Below are positions 34,070 to 45,909 of a DNA stretch of 64,000 bases, in pieces. This DNA comes from Caenorhabditis remanei. Lineage: Eukaryota > Nematoda > Chromadorea > Rhabditida > Rhabditidae. A model generated the notes under the pieces. That model searched no databases, had not been told where the DNA came from, and was given only the letters and a program-made list of their open reading frames with translations. The DNA lies in NCBI RefSeq assembly GCF_010183535.1, contig NC_071332.1, positions 20,088,001 to 20,152,000 on the forward strand, read 5' to 3'. Every line of letters starts with the position of its first letter. Position 1 is the stretch's first letter. The position numbers were made by a program, and so were the translations under genes.

Positions 34070-34290
34070 AACTGGAAAAGATATGGGTTACTGTAAATTA
34101 CTGTTGAAAGGTTATCTAATACAGATTCTAGATGCGTAGGTGTGCCTAAAACTTTTTGAAAAGAAGCAAAAAGAACGATTTGTTACAATAGAACCGATGT
34201 TATCTTTTCTGCTACTTGATGACCTTGGCTGCAATACGATTTTCTGCACTTTTTAGCTAATTTTTTTTAAACGTTCTTCGACGGGTGGGC

Positions 34291-34312
34291 TTATGAAAAG
34301 TAAACTGATAAA
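34291..34312 (-). promoter_or_regulatory. GATA/TATA-like block upstream of zf10
   Basis: CTGATAAA with TTATGAAAAG, 236 bp before the ATG. A slightly diverged version of the family block. Confidence 0.45.
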
Positions 34313-34374
34313 AAGGTGGGATGTAACCAGAAAAAAGGTTCCAACAGATCCTGAGCACTTGTATCATCTGAAAT

Positions 34375-35213
34375 AAGTACCGTAAAGATACAGTACCTCT
34401 ATTTACAGTAACTCAGGAAGTATAGTAATCACTATTACAGGCAAACCAAAATCATCTACCTCAATACTATTTTATCCATTCCATCGCACACCACTCATAA
34501 ATTGTCTTGCTAAATCTTACGATCTGAAAAAGAAATCTAGGAGAATAAAGTTTAATATAAATCTAAAAAGATCAGTGAGACACAAAATGCCCTTCACGCC
34601 TTTCCGTTATCTGTTCCGCCGATCAGCAAGTTTTCGATTTCTGGGAGGTGGAGACTTTTTTCTTATTCTCGATTTGAATTTCTATATTTTGTATTTTGAG
34701 ACTCACAATCAGTGTCAGACACGGAATTCAATAATTACTACAGTAATCTTATATTGAACAGTTATAGAATTAGCGTGAATACCGTAACCTACACTAATCA
34801 CTTTTATTTAAGGCGTGGTTGAGATACAGTACTCTAAAAAGTCAACAGACTTGTTTTGATACAGTAACCTATCAATGGTAAATAAATAAAAGTGTTTAGG
34901 AAAAAAATAGAAAAGGCGAACAGTTTAAAGCCACCGTCACCCAAAATGAAACGTTTTCTGCAGGGAGAGAAAGACACCCTAACGAAACCCTGTCACTCAT
35001 CAATCACGTCTTCTCCCGTTTTGGCTTGTCTCCTCGGTTCTCATTCAAATCACCACTTGGTGTACTTAATCTGAAAATGGTCATTACAAATCATCGTCCA
35101 GAATAAAACCTAACAAGAATAAGTATTTCATTAAGTATTTTGAACAATTGAATAGTTTAGCAGAACTCCTCCTGTAGTGAAAGTCAGACGGCTAGTTTTA
35201 TGATTATTGAATA
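34375..35213. repeat. Copy 1 of an intergenic block shared with 36.8 and 54.2 kb
   Basis: 34375-35090 matches 36775-37290 in the same orientation and 54200-54950 in reverse. Shared marks are ATTTACAGTAACTC, GGAGGTGGAGACTTTT and AATGAAACGTTTTCTGC. Small open frames here (34575-34757, 34892-35074) are not conserved in frame between the copies. Confidence 0.6.
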
Positions 35214-36791
35214 TCAATCACTATCTGAAACATCGTATATTGGAATATTCGCAGATGTTACTGTGTTTGCATTGGTTCGATTTTGATTCTTTTCTTCCGA
35301 CAAAGTATTTGATGTGACAAAAAATTCCGATCGACGAGCTTTGCTGTAAAACCCATTCCTCTGAATCTACTACTTTCCCTACTAACTTACATTTTTGCTC
35401 CTACAGTATCTCCAGCCCCTCCAGTTATTTTATAATAGGCATCGCAAGCACTGAAACTTAAATATTGGGTAATAATGGGACTTCAAGTTTTCATTCAAAC
35501 TTACACACAAATTTTCTTCTTAGTGACAGGATGAGTGGCGTGTTTTCCCGGAGGTAGTGGTAGGTTGCAGAATGTATTTGAGCAACTGAACAAAAAATAA
35601 GATTGAGTTTATAGAACCGTTTTAAGAATCTTACTTTGTCTCTTGTTTTTCGGCCCATCTCTTTAAATTTATTTTTCTCCTCATTGAAATCACTTCTCGG
35701 CATTTGTTTGCAGTCTTTTGTGAGGAATTTTGGACGCTCTTGTTTTGTGATTCCTGTCTTCTTGTGAGGAATGAGCTAAACAAATTTTAGGTTACTAGAA
35801 CGAATTTAATTAGCCCCTCAGCCTACCTTTTTGGTGTCTTTTGAGGGGAGCTCGGATTATAACAATGGATGTCTGAAAAACTTAATGTAAGTTGAGCACT
35901 TAACACAAAATAAAGTTACTTTCATAAACTACTTCAATATCGGGATCCTCTTTTTCCGGGAACGGTATCTGAGATGGCGGGCAGTAGAAAACTTGCTGTG
36001 AATTCGTCTCAGGACTATACCCAAACAAGGGGTGCTTCATTATTGGAGACATAGGTCTCAAGAAGGAAGGTGGGTACGCCGGGTACCCAGGTATCAAAGG
36101 GTACGGTAGCTGCTGTGGGACTGCTTCCACACTTTCCCTGTGAAGGTTACGATAACAAACGCTGCAAAAAGAAGTTCTTTAAAATCAAAATGAAAAATCT
36201 CGATTTTTGTAAAACACTCACACGGGAGGTACCGGGGGATCTATCCATGGAACCAAAAGTGAGGAGTCTACGCTTGGGTTCAGAGCCGCAGGGCTGCCTA
36301 TGAGCTCAGTGGGTGATTCCAGTAGTGAAAATGGCACTGGACTGTCGACACATGGATTAGGAGGAGCTGTAGGCGTCTCGACCAGTCTCGGTGTACTCAA
36401 ACCTCTTGTGTCATACAGAGAGGTATAGAAACTTGAGAATCCGGAATGGGAATCTTGAGTTAGGTCAGAGAACGCGGTATCTGATCGAGCAGAAAAGCTG
36501 AAAAAGTCTTCAGAAGGTTCAGGTATCCGGATTATCGGGACTCGCATTGGGATCGGATTACTACTTCTGAAAATTTGGTTGAAATTGCAATTATATTACA
36601 GGACTCCGCTTTTCTGACCCGACTGTCTCCATGTTGGGTTTCGATATCAAGACCGTCTCGGATATAACAACTCTGGGGACTGCTTCCAGTATAATAGTGG
36701 ACAGAGATACGGTTGTGACTGGTTGAGCGGAAGCTACAGTTGGTGGATTTGAATCATCTGAAACAAAAACAGAAAGATACAGTACATCCAT
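35214..36791 (-). CDS. zf11: Pro-rich protein with one full C4 finger (8 exons)
   Basis: The spliced frame is open for 405 residues. Exons: 36619-36791, 36222-36566, 35920-36161, 35827-35872, 35635-35775, 35505-35585, 35391-35450, 35214-35343. The N-terminal half is Pro/Ser-rich (TRGLSTPRLVETPTAPP). Then come VVCYRNLHRESVEAVPQQ, the block LRPMSPIMKHPLFGY shared with zf17 and zf18, one CSNTFCNLPLPP finger with a CDAYYKITGG tail, and a short acidic end. Exon 5 fuses the linker directly to a finger tail (KCREVISMRRK), so a finger front half has been deleted. The start MDVLYLSV is uncertain because an acceptor-like site lies ten codons in. Paralog of zf18. Confidence 0.75.
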
Positions 36792-37094
36792 TCTAATTCT
36801 ATTTACAGTACCTCAGCAAGTATGGTAATCACAGAGAAAATAAATAGGTTCAATAAAAAATTTAAAAGATCAGCGAGATACGAAATTTCATTCACACTTT
36901 TCCATTATCTGTTAAGCAGATCAGCTAGTTTCGTGTACGGAGGGAGGTGGAGACTTTTCTTTTCTTCTCGGTTTGAATTTATGATATTTTGAGACTCAGT
37001 ACTACAGTAATCTTAAAGTAACTGAAGGTATGTTTGATACAGCAGAGTTATTTTGATACAGTAACCAATTGTAATTAAATTAGGGAAGAACAAG

Positions 37095-37445
37095 CGAACA
37101 GTTAAAAAGTCACCATCACCCAAAATGAAACGTTTTCTGCGGAGAGAGAGACCTCTAACGGAAACTTGTCACTCATCAATCACGTCTTTTCCCGTCTTGC
37201 TTCCTCGGTTCTCAGTCGAATCACCTTGTACTTTTTATAAAAGATAAGAAACAGTAAATCACCTACAAAAAAGATCATGACAAATCATTGTCTATAAATC
37301 ACACGGGGGTGGCGATTTGACTGAGAAGAAGCGAGATGAATTGATGAAAGATAGAATTCCGATAGATAGTTTTGACAAGGGGGGTCTCTGTCCCTGCAGA
37401 AAACGTTTCTTTTGGACTAGTGAATTTTTAATTGTAACTGTTCCG
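37095..37445. repeat. Foldback repeat with CGAACAGTTA ends
   Basis: Inverted arms: AATGAAACGTTTTCTGC on the left faces GCAGAAAACGTTTC on the right, with CGAACAGTTA-type outer ends. A second copy is at 54264-54555 and a left half at 34914. No coding potential, and no target duplication that I can be sure of. Confidence 0.6.
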
Positions 37446-37951
37446 ATTTTTCTTAATTAGTGGTCGTAGTATTTTCATTAACTACATGATTACAGTTTTA
37501 AGAACGCTCTTCTTATACGCTTATATTCAGGATTACTGTACCTATGTCTGATTCACAGCGTCTCTAAAAGATATCATAAATTTCTAAAATTCTCGATCTC
37601 TAATAAATCGGGGTCGGAAAAAAATGTTGCTGATGGGCGGAAGAGATAACAGGAAAATGTAAAATATATTTGTTGTGTTACTGGGATGTTTAGATTTATT
37701 TTACACTTTTTAGAATTCAAATATAGTTTGCAGATAGGGTTTCAATGGATGAAGTTGTGTTAAGGTACTGTACCTTTACCAGGTTACTGTATTTTATGCT
37801 AATTTCCGATGCTGCTGACCTGTTCTTTCATATCCACTGGTGTCATGACTTGGCAGAAAACTTGGTGGCAGGATCTGAAAGCTACCGTAAGCCACCGTAA
37901 GAATCTTAAATTACTCACCGAAAAATCTCCTTATCCAGCTCCGCCCACTTA
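37446..37951. other. Non-coding spacer
   Basis: AT-rich sequence between the foldback repeat and the Tc1-like MITE. 37750-37800 (AAGTTGTGTTAAGG and nearby) resembles the first exon and intron of zf17 but has no usable frame. Otherwise I see nothing. Confidence 0.4.
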
Positions 37952-38396
37952 CAGTACCGCTCAAAAGTATATTAAGTTTTGCCTTTTTCAGTTGAAAACG
38001 CCAAACTTTAAGACTGTGTCATGGCAATACCTATTGTTTCATCAAGTAGATTTTTGATGGATCATACAAATTAAAGGTAGAGATTCATTTTTGTAGTTGA
38101 CAATTTTTTTGTGCAAACACTCCCCAGAGTATCATCAAAGTAATTTCTCCCTCAAATCGACACTTTTCAGTGCAAAATAGTGCGATTTTTGAGCTGTCGT
38201 CCTTAAATGACCATAACTCTCTAGGGAGTGTCCGTACAAAAAAGATGTCAACTACAAAAATGGAGCTATACCTTTGATTTGTATGACCCATTAACAGTCT
38301 ACTTGATGGGACAATAAGTATTAACATGACACAATCTCAAAGTCGGACCTTTTCAACTGAAAAAACCAAAACTTAATATACTTTTGAGCGGTACTG
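37952..38396. mobile_element. Tc1-like foldback MITE, subfamily B, copy 2
   Basis: A 445-bp inverted repeat ending CAGTACCGCTCAAAAGTATA, flanked by TA. Closely similar in plan to the copy at 20334. Confidence 0.85.
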
Positions 38397-38680
38397 TATA
38401 AGCCGTTTCTGTTTTGTTAGACTGCTGACAGGAAGGGACTCCGCATTTTGTTGCACCTATGATTTAAAAAAAAACGACAGCAAAACAAATAAAAAAATGT
38501 TGTGAAAAATAATCGAAACCTTGTTCTCTTCCCTGCCATCAATTTTTTTGAGACGCAACTTTTTCGTTGATAAGGAAATGAAATAATATCTTTTTGGTAT
38601 AAGAGAAAAAAGTCGTCAAAAAAGTTCTTAATTAATTACCAAACATACAATTTTAAAAAAATCAGAGTTTTCACAAGTTG

Positions 38681-39396
38681 TTAAAAATTGAAAAAAGGAT
38701 ACTGTATTGGAAACACTAAATTCTGGAAAAATGGAAAAGTCGGTAGTAGGCGTGGCATCGGAATAGCTCGAAATAAAAACGATTGGTGTCTTGGAACCAC
38801 TCGAGCTTCTGGAATCCCGTTTTGCAATTTGTAAGCCCTCCATATCCCATAACTGAAAACGTTTTGGATAGTTTTTGGAATCTGGAGTCCGTAGACTTAC
38901 TATTGCTCCTGGAGCCGTCGATCGGTAGTGGTTGACATCAGCATCCCGACATAGTTCAGGACTTCTCGTTGTTCTTGCAATTGGAGAAATGTTTTGTGGC
39001 ATTTTCTGAAATTTCAGTGAAATTCTTAGCTGGCTAGTAGCATATCTACTCACATGCAAATTTTCTTGTCCATAGTTCCTGGTCTTGTATAGACCCGTCC
39101 TTTTTTAAGAGACTTCTTGCATCCACTAACCGAACATTGCACCAGGGGGATACTTAATTACTTAATTACCAAGGTAATTAAATTTGACGCCTACCTATCC
39201 AACAACTGTCTCCATTCTTTCTTCGTATAGAACTTATTATAACAAACCCTTTAAAAAAAGTGTATTCCAGCTAAATTAATTTTTCAACTCACCTGCACAG
39301 CTTTTTCCCATTTTCCGTGTCTCTACAGTAGTTGAATCGTGGTAAGAGCTTGGAGCAGGAATCCGTGGAGCAGTAGGAAGGGATCAGGTGGCTCAT
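38681..39396 (-). CDS. zf12: small two-finger C4 protein (5 exons)
   Basis: The spliced frame is open for 177 residues. Exons: 39293-39396, 39195-39248, 39054-39152, 38901-39005, 38681-38852. MSHLIPSY, then CSTDSCSKLLPR...KKLCRVCYNKFYTKKEW, then CSVSGCKKSLKKG...KKICIKCHKTFLQLQEQ. Both fingers are C-x4-C...C-x2-C with the phase-2 intron between ligands three and four. The C-terminal exon has no recognisable domain. Sequence is well diverged from the zf1 to zf9 group. Confidence 0.72.
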
Positions 39397-39697
39397 TATA
39401 ATAATTTTTTTAATAGAAATTTTTTCTAATGAAAATTGATTGATCGAATGTGAAAACCAGAATGTGATAGGTATACCTTATCAGTCTCCTCTAGGAAAAA
39501 AAGGAAACTGTCTTTTCACTTTCTCTCACTGCCTGGTTACCAAAAAATTTCTCCTTTTTTTTTTTGTGGCCGTCGGTATTCTCGCCCACTCAATATGATG
39601 ACAAGGAATGATGATTTGGAATTTTTCGAGATCAAAGGTAGAGGAGATGAGATTTATTGATTAAGAAGAGAGAAATGAGGTATGAGAAATGGAATTT

Positions 39698-39796
39698 GGA
39701 ATTCAGGATTCAAGATTTAGAATCCGGGATTCAGGATTCAGGATTCCGAATTCTGGGTTCAGAATTCAAAATCCTGACTCTAGAATCCGGATTCCA
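39698..39796. repeat. ATTCAGG-type minisatellite
   Basis: About a dozen imperfect copies of a 7-mer close to GGATTCA, with inversions (GAATTC, GAATCC). Non-coding. Confidence 0.75.
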
Positions 39797-39849
39797 ACAG
39801 AATACAAACATGAAATAAAGGGAAACGTAAAAATTCAAAAAAAAGTTTT

Positions 39850-40367
39850 CTACAGTTTTCCAACATACTGTATTACGGATTCTCGATTTTCTTTTTTTGA
39901 AGAAATTTCAGAAGTGGGCGGAGTTAGATTTTGGGATTCAATGAATTTCTGAATAATTGAACCGCTCAGATCCTGGGATTCCATAAATTGTTTGAAGAAT
40001 GAATGGGGTGTCTCTGTTGGAGTTTCCTTCTTTTCAGTCAGTTTCAATTTTTCCATCGCATCGTGATATCCGCAGGACTGACATATATCATCTGGAAGCT
40101 CCACACATACCAAGATCTTCCTTTTTCCTCCGATTCGGTTCTCACAAGATGGATTGCAACAGCTTGGGCCATACGGTAGTTTATGCTTCTTGTAGCATCC
40201 CCTGAAATCTCAATGGTCATTTTTTAAACAAAGAAATTCTAAAAATCCTTTTACCTGCATAATTTCTCTCGAGTAATTTTATGAAGTGAAGTTTGATTCC
40301 GTCTTAGCTGTTTTTTGCAAATTTCACAGTACTCATTAATGAATTCATAAGTTTTTTTGGGTGCCAT
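39850..40367 (-). CDS. zf13: small two-finger C4 protein (2 exons)
   Basis: The spliced frame is open for 154 residues. Exons: 40255-40367, 39850-40201. MAPKKTYEFINEY, then CEICKKQLRR...REKLCRGCYKKHKLPYGP, then CCNPSCENRIGGKRK...DDICQSCGY. The second finger resembles the CxNPSCERL fingers of zf17. The end is Glu/Ser/Gln-rich with a repeated F-(M/I)-ESQ-(D/N)-L motif. Confidence 0.75.
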
Positions 40368-40464
40368 TTGTGGAAAGGCGAAAAGGGAGAAAACTGGTTT
40401 ATTATAAAATTTCTGACCCCACAACCCAGACTTATCATCTTCCCTGTTTCATAAGTGTTTTATC

Positions 40465-40889
40465 CATACTTGTCAAAAATCGGGCCGGCCCGGCTCGGCC
40501 CGTCGGCCCGGCCCGGCCCGGCCCGGGCCGCCACGGGCCGGGCCGGGCCGGGCCGAAATTTCTCTTGGCCCGGCCCGGCCCGGCGGCCCGGATTCAAAAA
40601 TGGGTACACATTTTTACCAATTTTTTTTTTGAAATTTTTCGAAAAAAAACAGTAAAAATGCTTAAATTATCATTACATATTCACATTTTGATTCAATTTT
40701 AAATGTTCATTCGAAAACTATACTTTTTTCAAAAAATTTCAAAAAATTTCCAAAAAAAGTTCAAAAACTCAAAATGTTTTGAAAAAATGTTTCAAAACGG
40801 GCCGAGCGGGCCGGGCCGGGCCACGGGCCGGGCCGGGCCGGGCCGGGCCGAGATTTTTCCTGATTTCGGCCCGGCCCGTGACAAGTATG
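40465..40889. mobile_element. hAT-like foldback element with GGCCC-rich arms
   Basis: Terminal inverted repeats CATACTTGTCA (40465-40475 and 40879-40889), flanked by the perfect 8-bp duplication GTTTTATC (40457-40464 and 40890-40897). The arms are runs of GGCCC/GGGCC in an otherwise AT-rich region. An 8-bp duplication points to the hAT superfamily. The Gly/Pro/Ala/Arg-rich open frames here come from the repeat. Confidence 0.85.
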
Positions 40890-40897
40890 GTTTTATC

Positions 40898-41229
40898 TTT
40901 TTCTGTGAAAAAAAAATGAAAGTGACCTTCTTATCACTTTCTACGGCGGTTGTCTGTTCTAGGGTTGTTATGTCATTAGGTCAAAAGAACATGATGTAAA
41001 TTTATAGACAGTAGGACAGAGCATACAGTATGTACAGTAAGACACGCCAATCCGAGAGTACTGTCAAAATCTTATTTTTTAAATTACATTCACCAAACAC
41101 ATAGCTAATATGTTGTAAGGAGCAAAATGAATAGCTGGAAAGTCAGCTGACGGATTTTCAGTTTGTGTCCCCCTGCTTTCGAATGTTGTCAATTTTTTTT
41201 TGAGTTTATGAAGAAGTTTCAGTCTTAAC
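40898..41229. other. Non-coding spacer
   Basis: No open frame, repeat or finger exon that I can support. Confidence 0.4.
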
Positions 41230-41757
41230 TTACTGTATCCCTGAATTCTTTTTGTACGTCGTTATCGCTTCCATCTCTAGTTGCTGCTGACAGTAGCTAA
41301 AGTGACATTCATTGAAATTATTTACTTTTTTTCAATTTTCAAAGATTTTTGATTTTTTTGTTACCTGCAAATCCTCCCAACATAAAGCGTATTGCGGGTA
41401 CTATCCCCTACCAGCAAGGCCCTGCAGGTCGGCATGCCGCAAATTTTTGCAGAATCCTTTAAACCACGACTTCTCAACTTTTTTTCCCATCGAATCGATA
41501 GTAGCAGGATCTAAGAAGTTAATTTTAAAAATATTTCTGATCTATGCACCTACCGACATATCGTCTCCGGAGTCTCCCTATGATATAACACCCCTGTTCT
41601 TCCGAAGTTGTTTCTTATAATACGTGATAGAGCAATAATCATCGATAGGCTCGTATACCCAGGTTTTTTTGGTCTGGTTAGCAGATTCCATCCGATATGA
41701 GAAATTTTTTGTTCCCCGAATGTCCTCTCGGTTTCTGATTAACGGATAGTTTATGTG
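41230..41757 (-). pseudogene. zf14: two-finger pseudogene
   Basis: Readable pieces: YCSITYYKKQLRKNRG, then HRETPETICR one frame over; SCYYRFDGKK, then a shift at a run of seven A's; CGMPTCRALLVGD...GRICR; and YCQQQLEMEAI ending at a stop at 41230-41232. GT-AG borders are still visible at 41534-41576 and 41304-41368 (approximate). Two frameshifts make it non-functional as read. Confidence 0.6.
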
Positions 41758-42224
41758 TGACCTGTGAGAGGAAATGAAATGAATGTTCTCATCTTTTTTT
41801 TTAATTCCGACCGACGCAATGTTGATAACGATCTTTCATTAGTTCAAACTGAGAAAAGATAATGATTTATTAAAATTGCATGGGGAAGTAATTCAATTAG
41901 AATGTCTGATATAGAACTGGTACGGAATAGAACGGCTAAAATTGTCTCATTAAGGAGTTGGTCAGTGACAATGACCAAAATTGTCCCTATGTCTATGCGG
42001 TTCTATTTTGTACCAGTTCCGAGGCGGTTCTAATTAGGAGCCAAACCAAATTTAATAAAAATTTGAATTTTCCTCCAATCCCAGCAACTTTTGAATCGAA
42101 AACTTCAAGGGGATCTCTGGAAACCTGGTGTGACGTATGACCGAGTCCCGGTTTTGTGAGACGGGTTTTGATGTATCGGATCTAAAACAGATATTTTGGG
42201 TTTCCGACGAAAATTTGGTAGTAC

Positions 42225-42885
42225 TTACAGTAACTCTATTTGTATCCGTCTTTTGTTGAAGACATCGTCACAAGGGCTGAAATTTTTATTTTTAAAAAAT
42301 TTTTCAACGAATTTTCAGAATCTAGTTAGGTACCTGCACACATCACCGCCATAATAACCATTTGGTATTCGTCCTTCGATCAATAACTTCTTGCAGTCGA
42401 AATTCGCACACAGCAAATTATCACCAGGCTTGAAGAACTTGTAACTTGTTATTTTTTTCTCTCTGTATATTCTTATATAGCAACGACTGAAACTGATCAA
42501 TATTAAATTTTTTGTTGCTCTAATCAGACTTACTGGCACATCAACGTCTGTAACTCCATGCACTTGTAAGCCCTCTTCTGTAGAATCTGTCTCCGACATG
42601 AAGGGATCCCACAGAATCTTTCAGGAGCGTTTGGGTTGAGGAGGAATCGGCCAGGCCGCCGCTTGTAGTATAGCTTGTCGTAGCATTTTCTCGAATTACC
42701 AAGTTTTGATTGAAACCAAAAAATAATTCAAAAACTAACTTGCATATCCTCTCCCGAGTCTCTCTGTTCCGGCAAATTGGTTTCGGCTTCAATGGTAGCC
42801 CACAGTGGGAAAAGGAACATAGTAAGTTCTGATTCGTCTCCTGATTCTGATTCTGATTCTGATTCTGAGAAGTAAATTCCTCCAT
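42225..42885 (-). CDS. zf15: small three-finger C4 protein (4 exons)
   Basis: The spliced frame is open for 168 residues. Exons: 42740-42885, 42534-42689, 42334-42486, 42225-42276. The start MEEFTSQNQNQNQNQE contains a Gln-Asn run from a CTGATT repeat. Fingers: CSFSHCGLPLKPK...RERICKKCYDKLYYKRRPGR; CGIPSCRRQILQK...LMCHRCYIRIYREKK; CANFDCKKLLIEG...DVCSPCDD. The 3' end is uncertain because GTAAG follows the last codons and a further exon could be joined. Confidence 0.75.
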
Positions 42886-43125
42886 TTCTGGTCAGTCGAA
42901 TGTTCAAATTGCGAAAAAAACGGGGGTATCGACTGGTGAACTTGCTACCCTTGAACATTTTTCTCCCGCCGAAAGATGCCTTGTTCTCTCCCCCCATCAG
43001 TCTCATCAAAGGGATAGAATGATGTTTTCGAAGGGACACTAAACTGACGAATGACTTTGAACTGTTTTATTCATCAGAAAAATTATGACACGTTTTGAAA
43101 AAAAATTAAAGAATTAAAAAAGTTT

Positions 43126-44181
43126 TCAGCAGGGCTCTTCTTTAACTGTGAGATTGTCAGTTTCAGGTTTTTCAGGTTTTTCAGAGGATGGCGGGCTGAA
43201 ATTCATTATATTCTCGGAAAACTTTAACTAGCTTACCTAACTTTTTCAGCTTCAATTTTCAGGGATCTCTGACGGTAGAGTTTTCCGTAGCAGGAGCTGA
43301 AAAATTATATGTTTTTTGCCTCCCTGAAGAGTTATATACAGTAGAAATTGGTCAGTGTAAGTTTACACTGACAAACTTCAATCTTTCATAACTCCACAGA
43401 AACGGCTATTAAAATAACCAAATTTGGTGTATATACTAAAAAAGATCCGGGCTTCATTTTTATAGTTGACAACTTTTTTGTAGAGGCAGTCCCTAGAGAG
43501 TTATAGCCCGTCTACGTAGTTCATGACATAATCCCAATTAGGATACTGTAACTCTCCGGCGTCATTATGTACAAAAAAGTGGTCAACTACAAAAATGTAG
43601 CTCTATATGTAATATATATATTTACAAATTTCAGATTGATGGGGCGAAAACTGACACCAGGACCCACTTTCCAAAAAAATAAGCATAGCTGGCGTACTGT
43701 AACTCCCCAGTAACCGTCAGTACAAAACAGTTGCCCCCTACCAAAACTTAATTGCTAATTATCTACTCACATACACGTCCTCTTCTGCAACTCTTGATTC
43801 ATAAACGCCTTCCCAAAAACCAACTCATTTGTACATCCAGGCACCCCGCATATTGTTTGGGAGGTTACTAATCTGGAATTTCTTTTTCGAATATTGAGAT
43901 TTTTTTGTTTATAAAACAAGCTTACACTTTCACCCCTATTATCATCTTCTTCATATTCGCCTCCAATTTATATTGCTCGGTCTTTTTCATGTCTCCATAC
44001 AGTTTTTTGTAGCAGGGTCTGAAATTTTGTTCTAAAATTTATTATTTCATCCCACCGGCTCAACTCACTTGCAAATTTTCCACTGTTGTTCTGTAAGAGT
44101 CAATATTTTCCTCTTGCCTAGTGGCTTCCTGCAGGATGTGCATTTGGAATTAGAAATGATATCAGAATCTGGCGTAGACAT
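43126..44181 (-). CDS. zf16: small two-finger C4 protein (5 exons)
   Basis: The spliced frame is open for 145 residues. Exons: 44069-44181, 43926-44018, 43771-43872, 43237-43296, 43126-43195. MSTPDSDIISNSK, then CTSCRKPLGKRK...WKICKPCYKKLYGDMKK, then CGVPGCTNELVFG...KRTCISCYGKLYRQRS. The end is acidic (SEKPEKPETDN). The long intron 3 (43297-43770) holds a decayed foldback. Confidence 0.74.
43330..43740. repeat. Degenerate Tc1-like foldback in zf16 intron
   Basis: Contains AGTTGACAACTTTTTTGTA and its inverse GTGGTCAACTAC, the internal signature of the MITEs at 5942 and 20334. The outer ends are decayed. Confidence 0.45.
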
Positions 44182-44534
44182 TATGAAAAAGATAATGATA
44201 TGAAGTTCGTGTCGTCGTCGAAAGGGCAAGCAACCTCAGAATTTTTTTCGGCGTCGTGACATTCAAAAAAAACCTGTCTCCGTACGGTGTGTTCCGCGGA
44301 AGAAGGCAGCCGTTTTCACTTTTCACGCCGTCGTGCACTTTTGCGATGCGCCCCCGCGATGGCGTTTGGAATGGAGATGGGAGATTGAGATAGTGATAAG
44401 GAGGGTCGGGAAGTTTTATTTGAAATTAATATATGAAAGGTAGATTTATGTACATGCAGAGGTCTGGAAGCTCTTTTAAAAGTTTTTTTTGTATGTTCAA
44501 ACAAAACTTATATACATTAAATACAAAGATATAG
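44182..44534. other. Spacer between zf16 and srz genes
   Basis: Non-coding as far as I can see. It is the probable 5' flank of zf16 on the minus strand. A small open frame at 44316-44504 has no features. Confidence 0.4.
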
Positions 44535-44668
44535 TGGATACATGTAAAGAGACTATACTCCGGATGGCTGATTTGTTTGCAACTCCGTTAATTATCCAAT
44601 TAACATACCTCGAATGTAACAGAAGGACTTTATTGACATTGGTTCAAGAGAGCTCTACAAGATATTGA
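44535..44668 (+). pseudogene. srz last-exon relic
   Basis: MADLFATPLIIQLTYLECNR and STRY followed by a stop match the last exon of the srz genes just downstream. The 40-bp sequence after the stop (GATGTGCTGCAGGTG) is also shared. It is the remains of a third tandem copy. Confidence 0.75.
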
Positions 44669-44829
44669 TGATGTGCTGCAGGTGCAGATGCATTTCCAAT
44701 CTTTGACCCTAGCTGTTCAAATTGTGATTTTTAAATTCCCATAAAACTTCTAGATTTTTCAGCTGCTCTTACCTCGAGTGATAACCAATCTCACGTATAA
44801 AACATTTCGCCTTTCTACATCTTTTCTAG

Positions 44830-45909
44830 ATGAACGACTCATTATCATTATCCTACAACTGCTCTTCTAAGTTATCAGATGAGAATATCAATCAAGCTGA
44901 TCAAACATTCGCCCCAATTATTATTCATTCATATGTAGCACTGCTAACAGTCATAACTCCTTTCTATATTTACGTTTTTCGTAAAAATGAAAATCGAGAC
45001 AAACAGACACCGCTATTTCAAATACCAAACCATTTCTACAAAACCACTAAATTCGCAGTGTTTGCTATTTATGCTATGGAATTGCCGTTTGCTCTTATAG
45101 TTCATAAAATCCATTTGACAGATTTTTACATACTATTTATCACTATCTTTTTTCTATTTGCGTTCTATTTTTTAACTGTGCTAACTCAAGTCAACCAGTT
45201 GCTTTTATGCATGCTAGCTTTTCAAAAATTTGTAGTTTTCTTCATTCCAAGTCTAGAAACACATTTCACTCTTACTCCCAAAAGTATTAAATGGTTTGTG
45301 CGGGTTGCAGCCGTAATTATAGTCATAGAAAAGAGTTATTTATTTATTTTTGAAGTCTTATTGGTACGGAGACAACAATACGATACTTTTATTATACAAA
45401 CATTTTCCAGTGCACGTGGGACGATCCTATCATTAATTCAATAAACATCTACATTTTTTCTAATATTTTTCTTATTATTTGTTCTCTATTATATGTACCT
45501 ATAATGCTAAGCATTCGACAGTACAGCTATTTAAGCTCCGCCCAACTAAACCAGCCACAGAGATACATTCTTTGGCAGATTGTTGCAGTGGTTGCAGTAA
45601 AGTTTGTGAGTTTACGAGATTTAAATTATTTTAATTTTTTAAAAATTTGCCTTTCAGACCTACATTCCCTTATTCATCTTCTATCTGGAGTTGGATATAG
45701 ATATTTCTGTGTATGCTTGCCAGATGGCTGATTTGTTTGCAACTCCGTTAATTATCCAATTAACATATCTCGGTTGTAACAGAAGAAATTTATTGACACT
45801 GGTTCATTCTTTTAAATTGGATAATATTTCGAAGATATTTTGCTGCCGGAGCTCAAGTGTAGATGTGTTGAGAGAGTCTCTAAATCAAGAGGCCTCTACA
45901 AGATATTGA
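44830..45909 (+). CDS. srz-type chemoreceptor (tandem copy 1)
   Basis: Serpentine receptor class Z: a membrane chemoreceptor likely acting in sensory cilia. Exons: 44830-45363, 45411-45605, 45658-45909, giving 326 residues. Visible: NENRDKQTPLFQIPNHFY after the first membrane segment, about seven hydrophobic stretches, SIRQYSYLSSAQLNQPQRY before segment six, and ADLFATPLIIQLTYLGCNRR near the end. The first intron is needed: reading through it stops at 45444. Donor GTACGG is weak but identical in the neighbour. Same strand as copy 2, with the same exon lengths for exons 1 and 2. Confidence 0.88.

Noticed and set aside
40361..40999. Gly/Pro/Ala/Arg-rich open frames
   Set aside because: They translate the GGCCC arms of the hAT-like element at 40465-40889.
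42728..43039. 103-codon open frame overlapping zf15 with a SESESES run
   Set aside because: It is the alternative frame of the CTGATT repeat in zf15 exon 1; the QN frame contains the finger and the splice donor.
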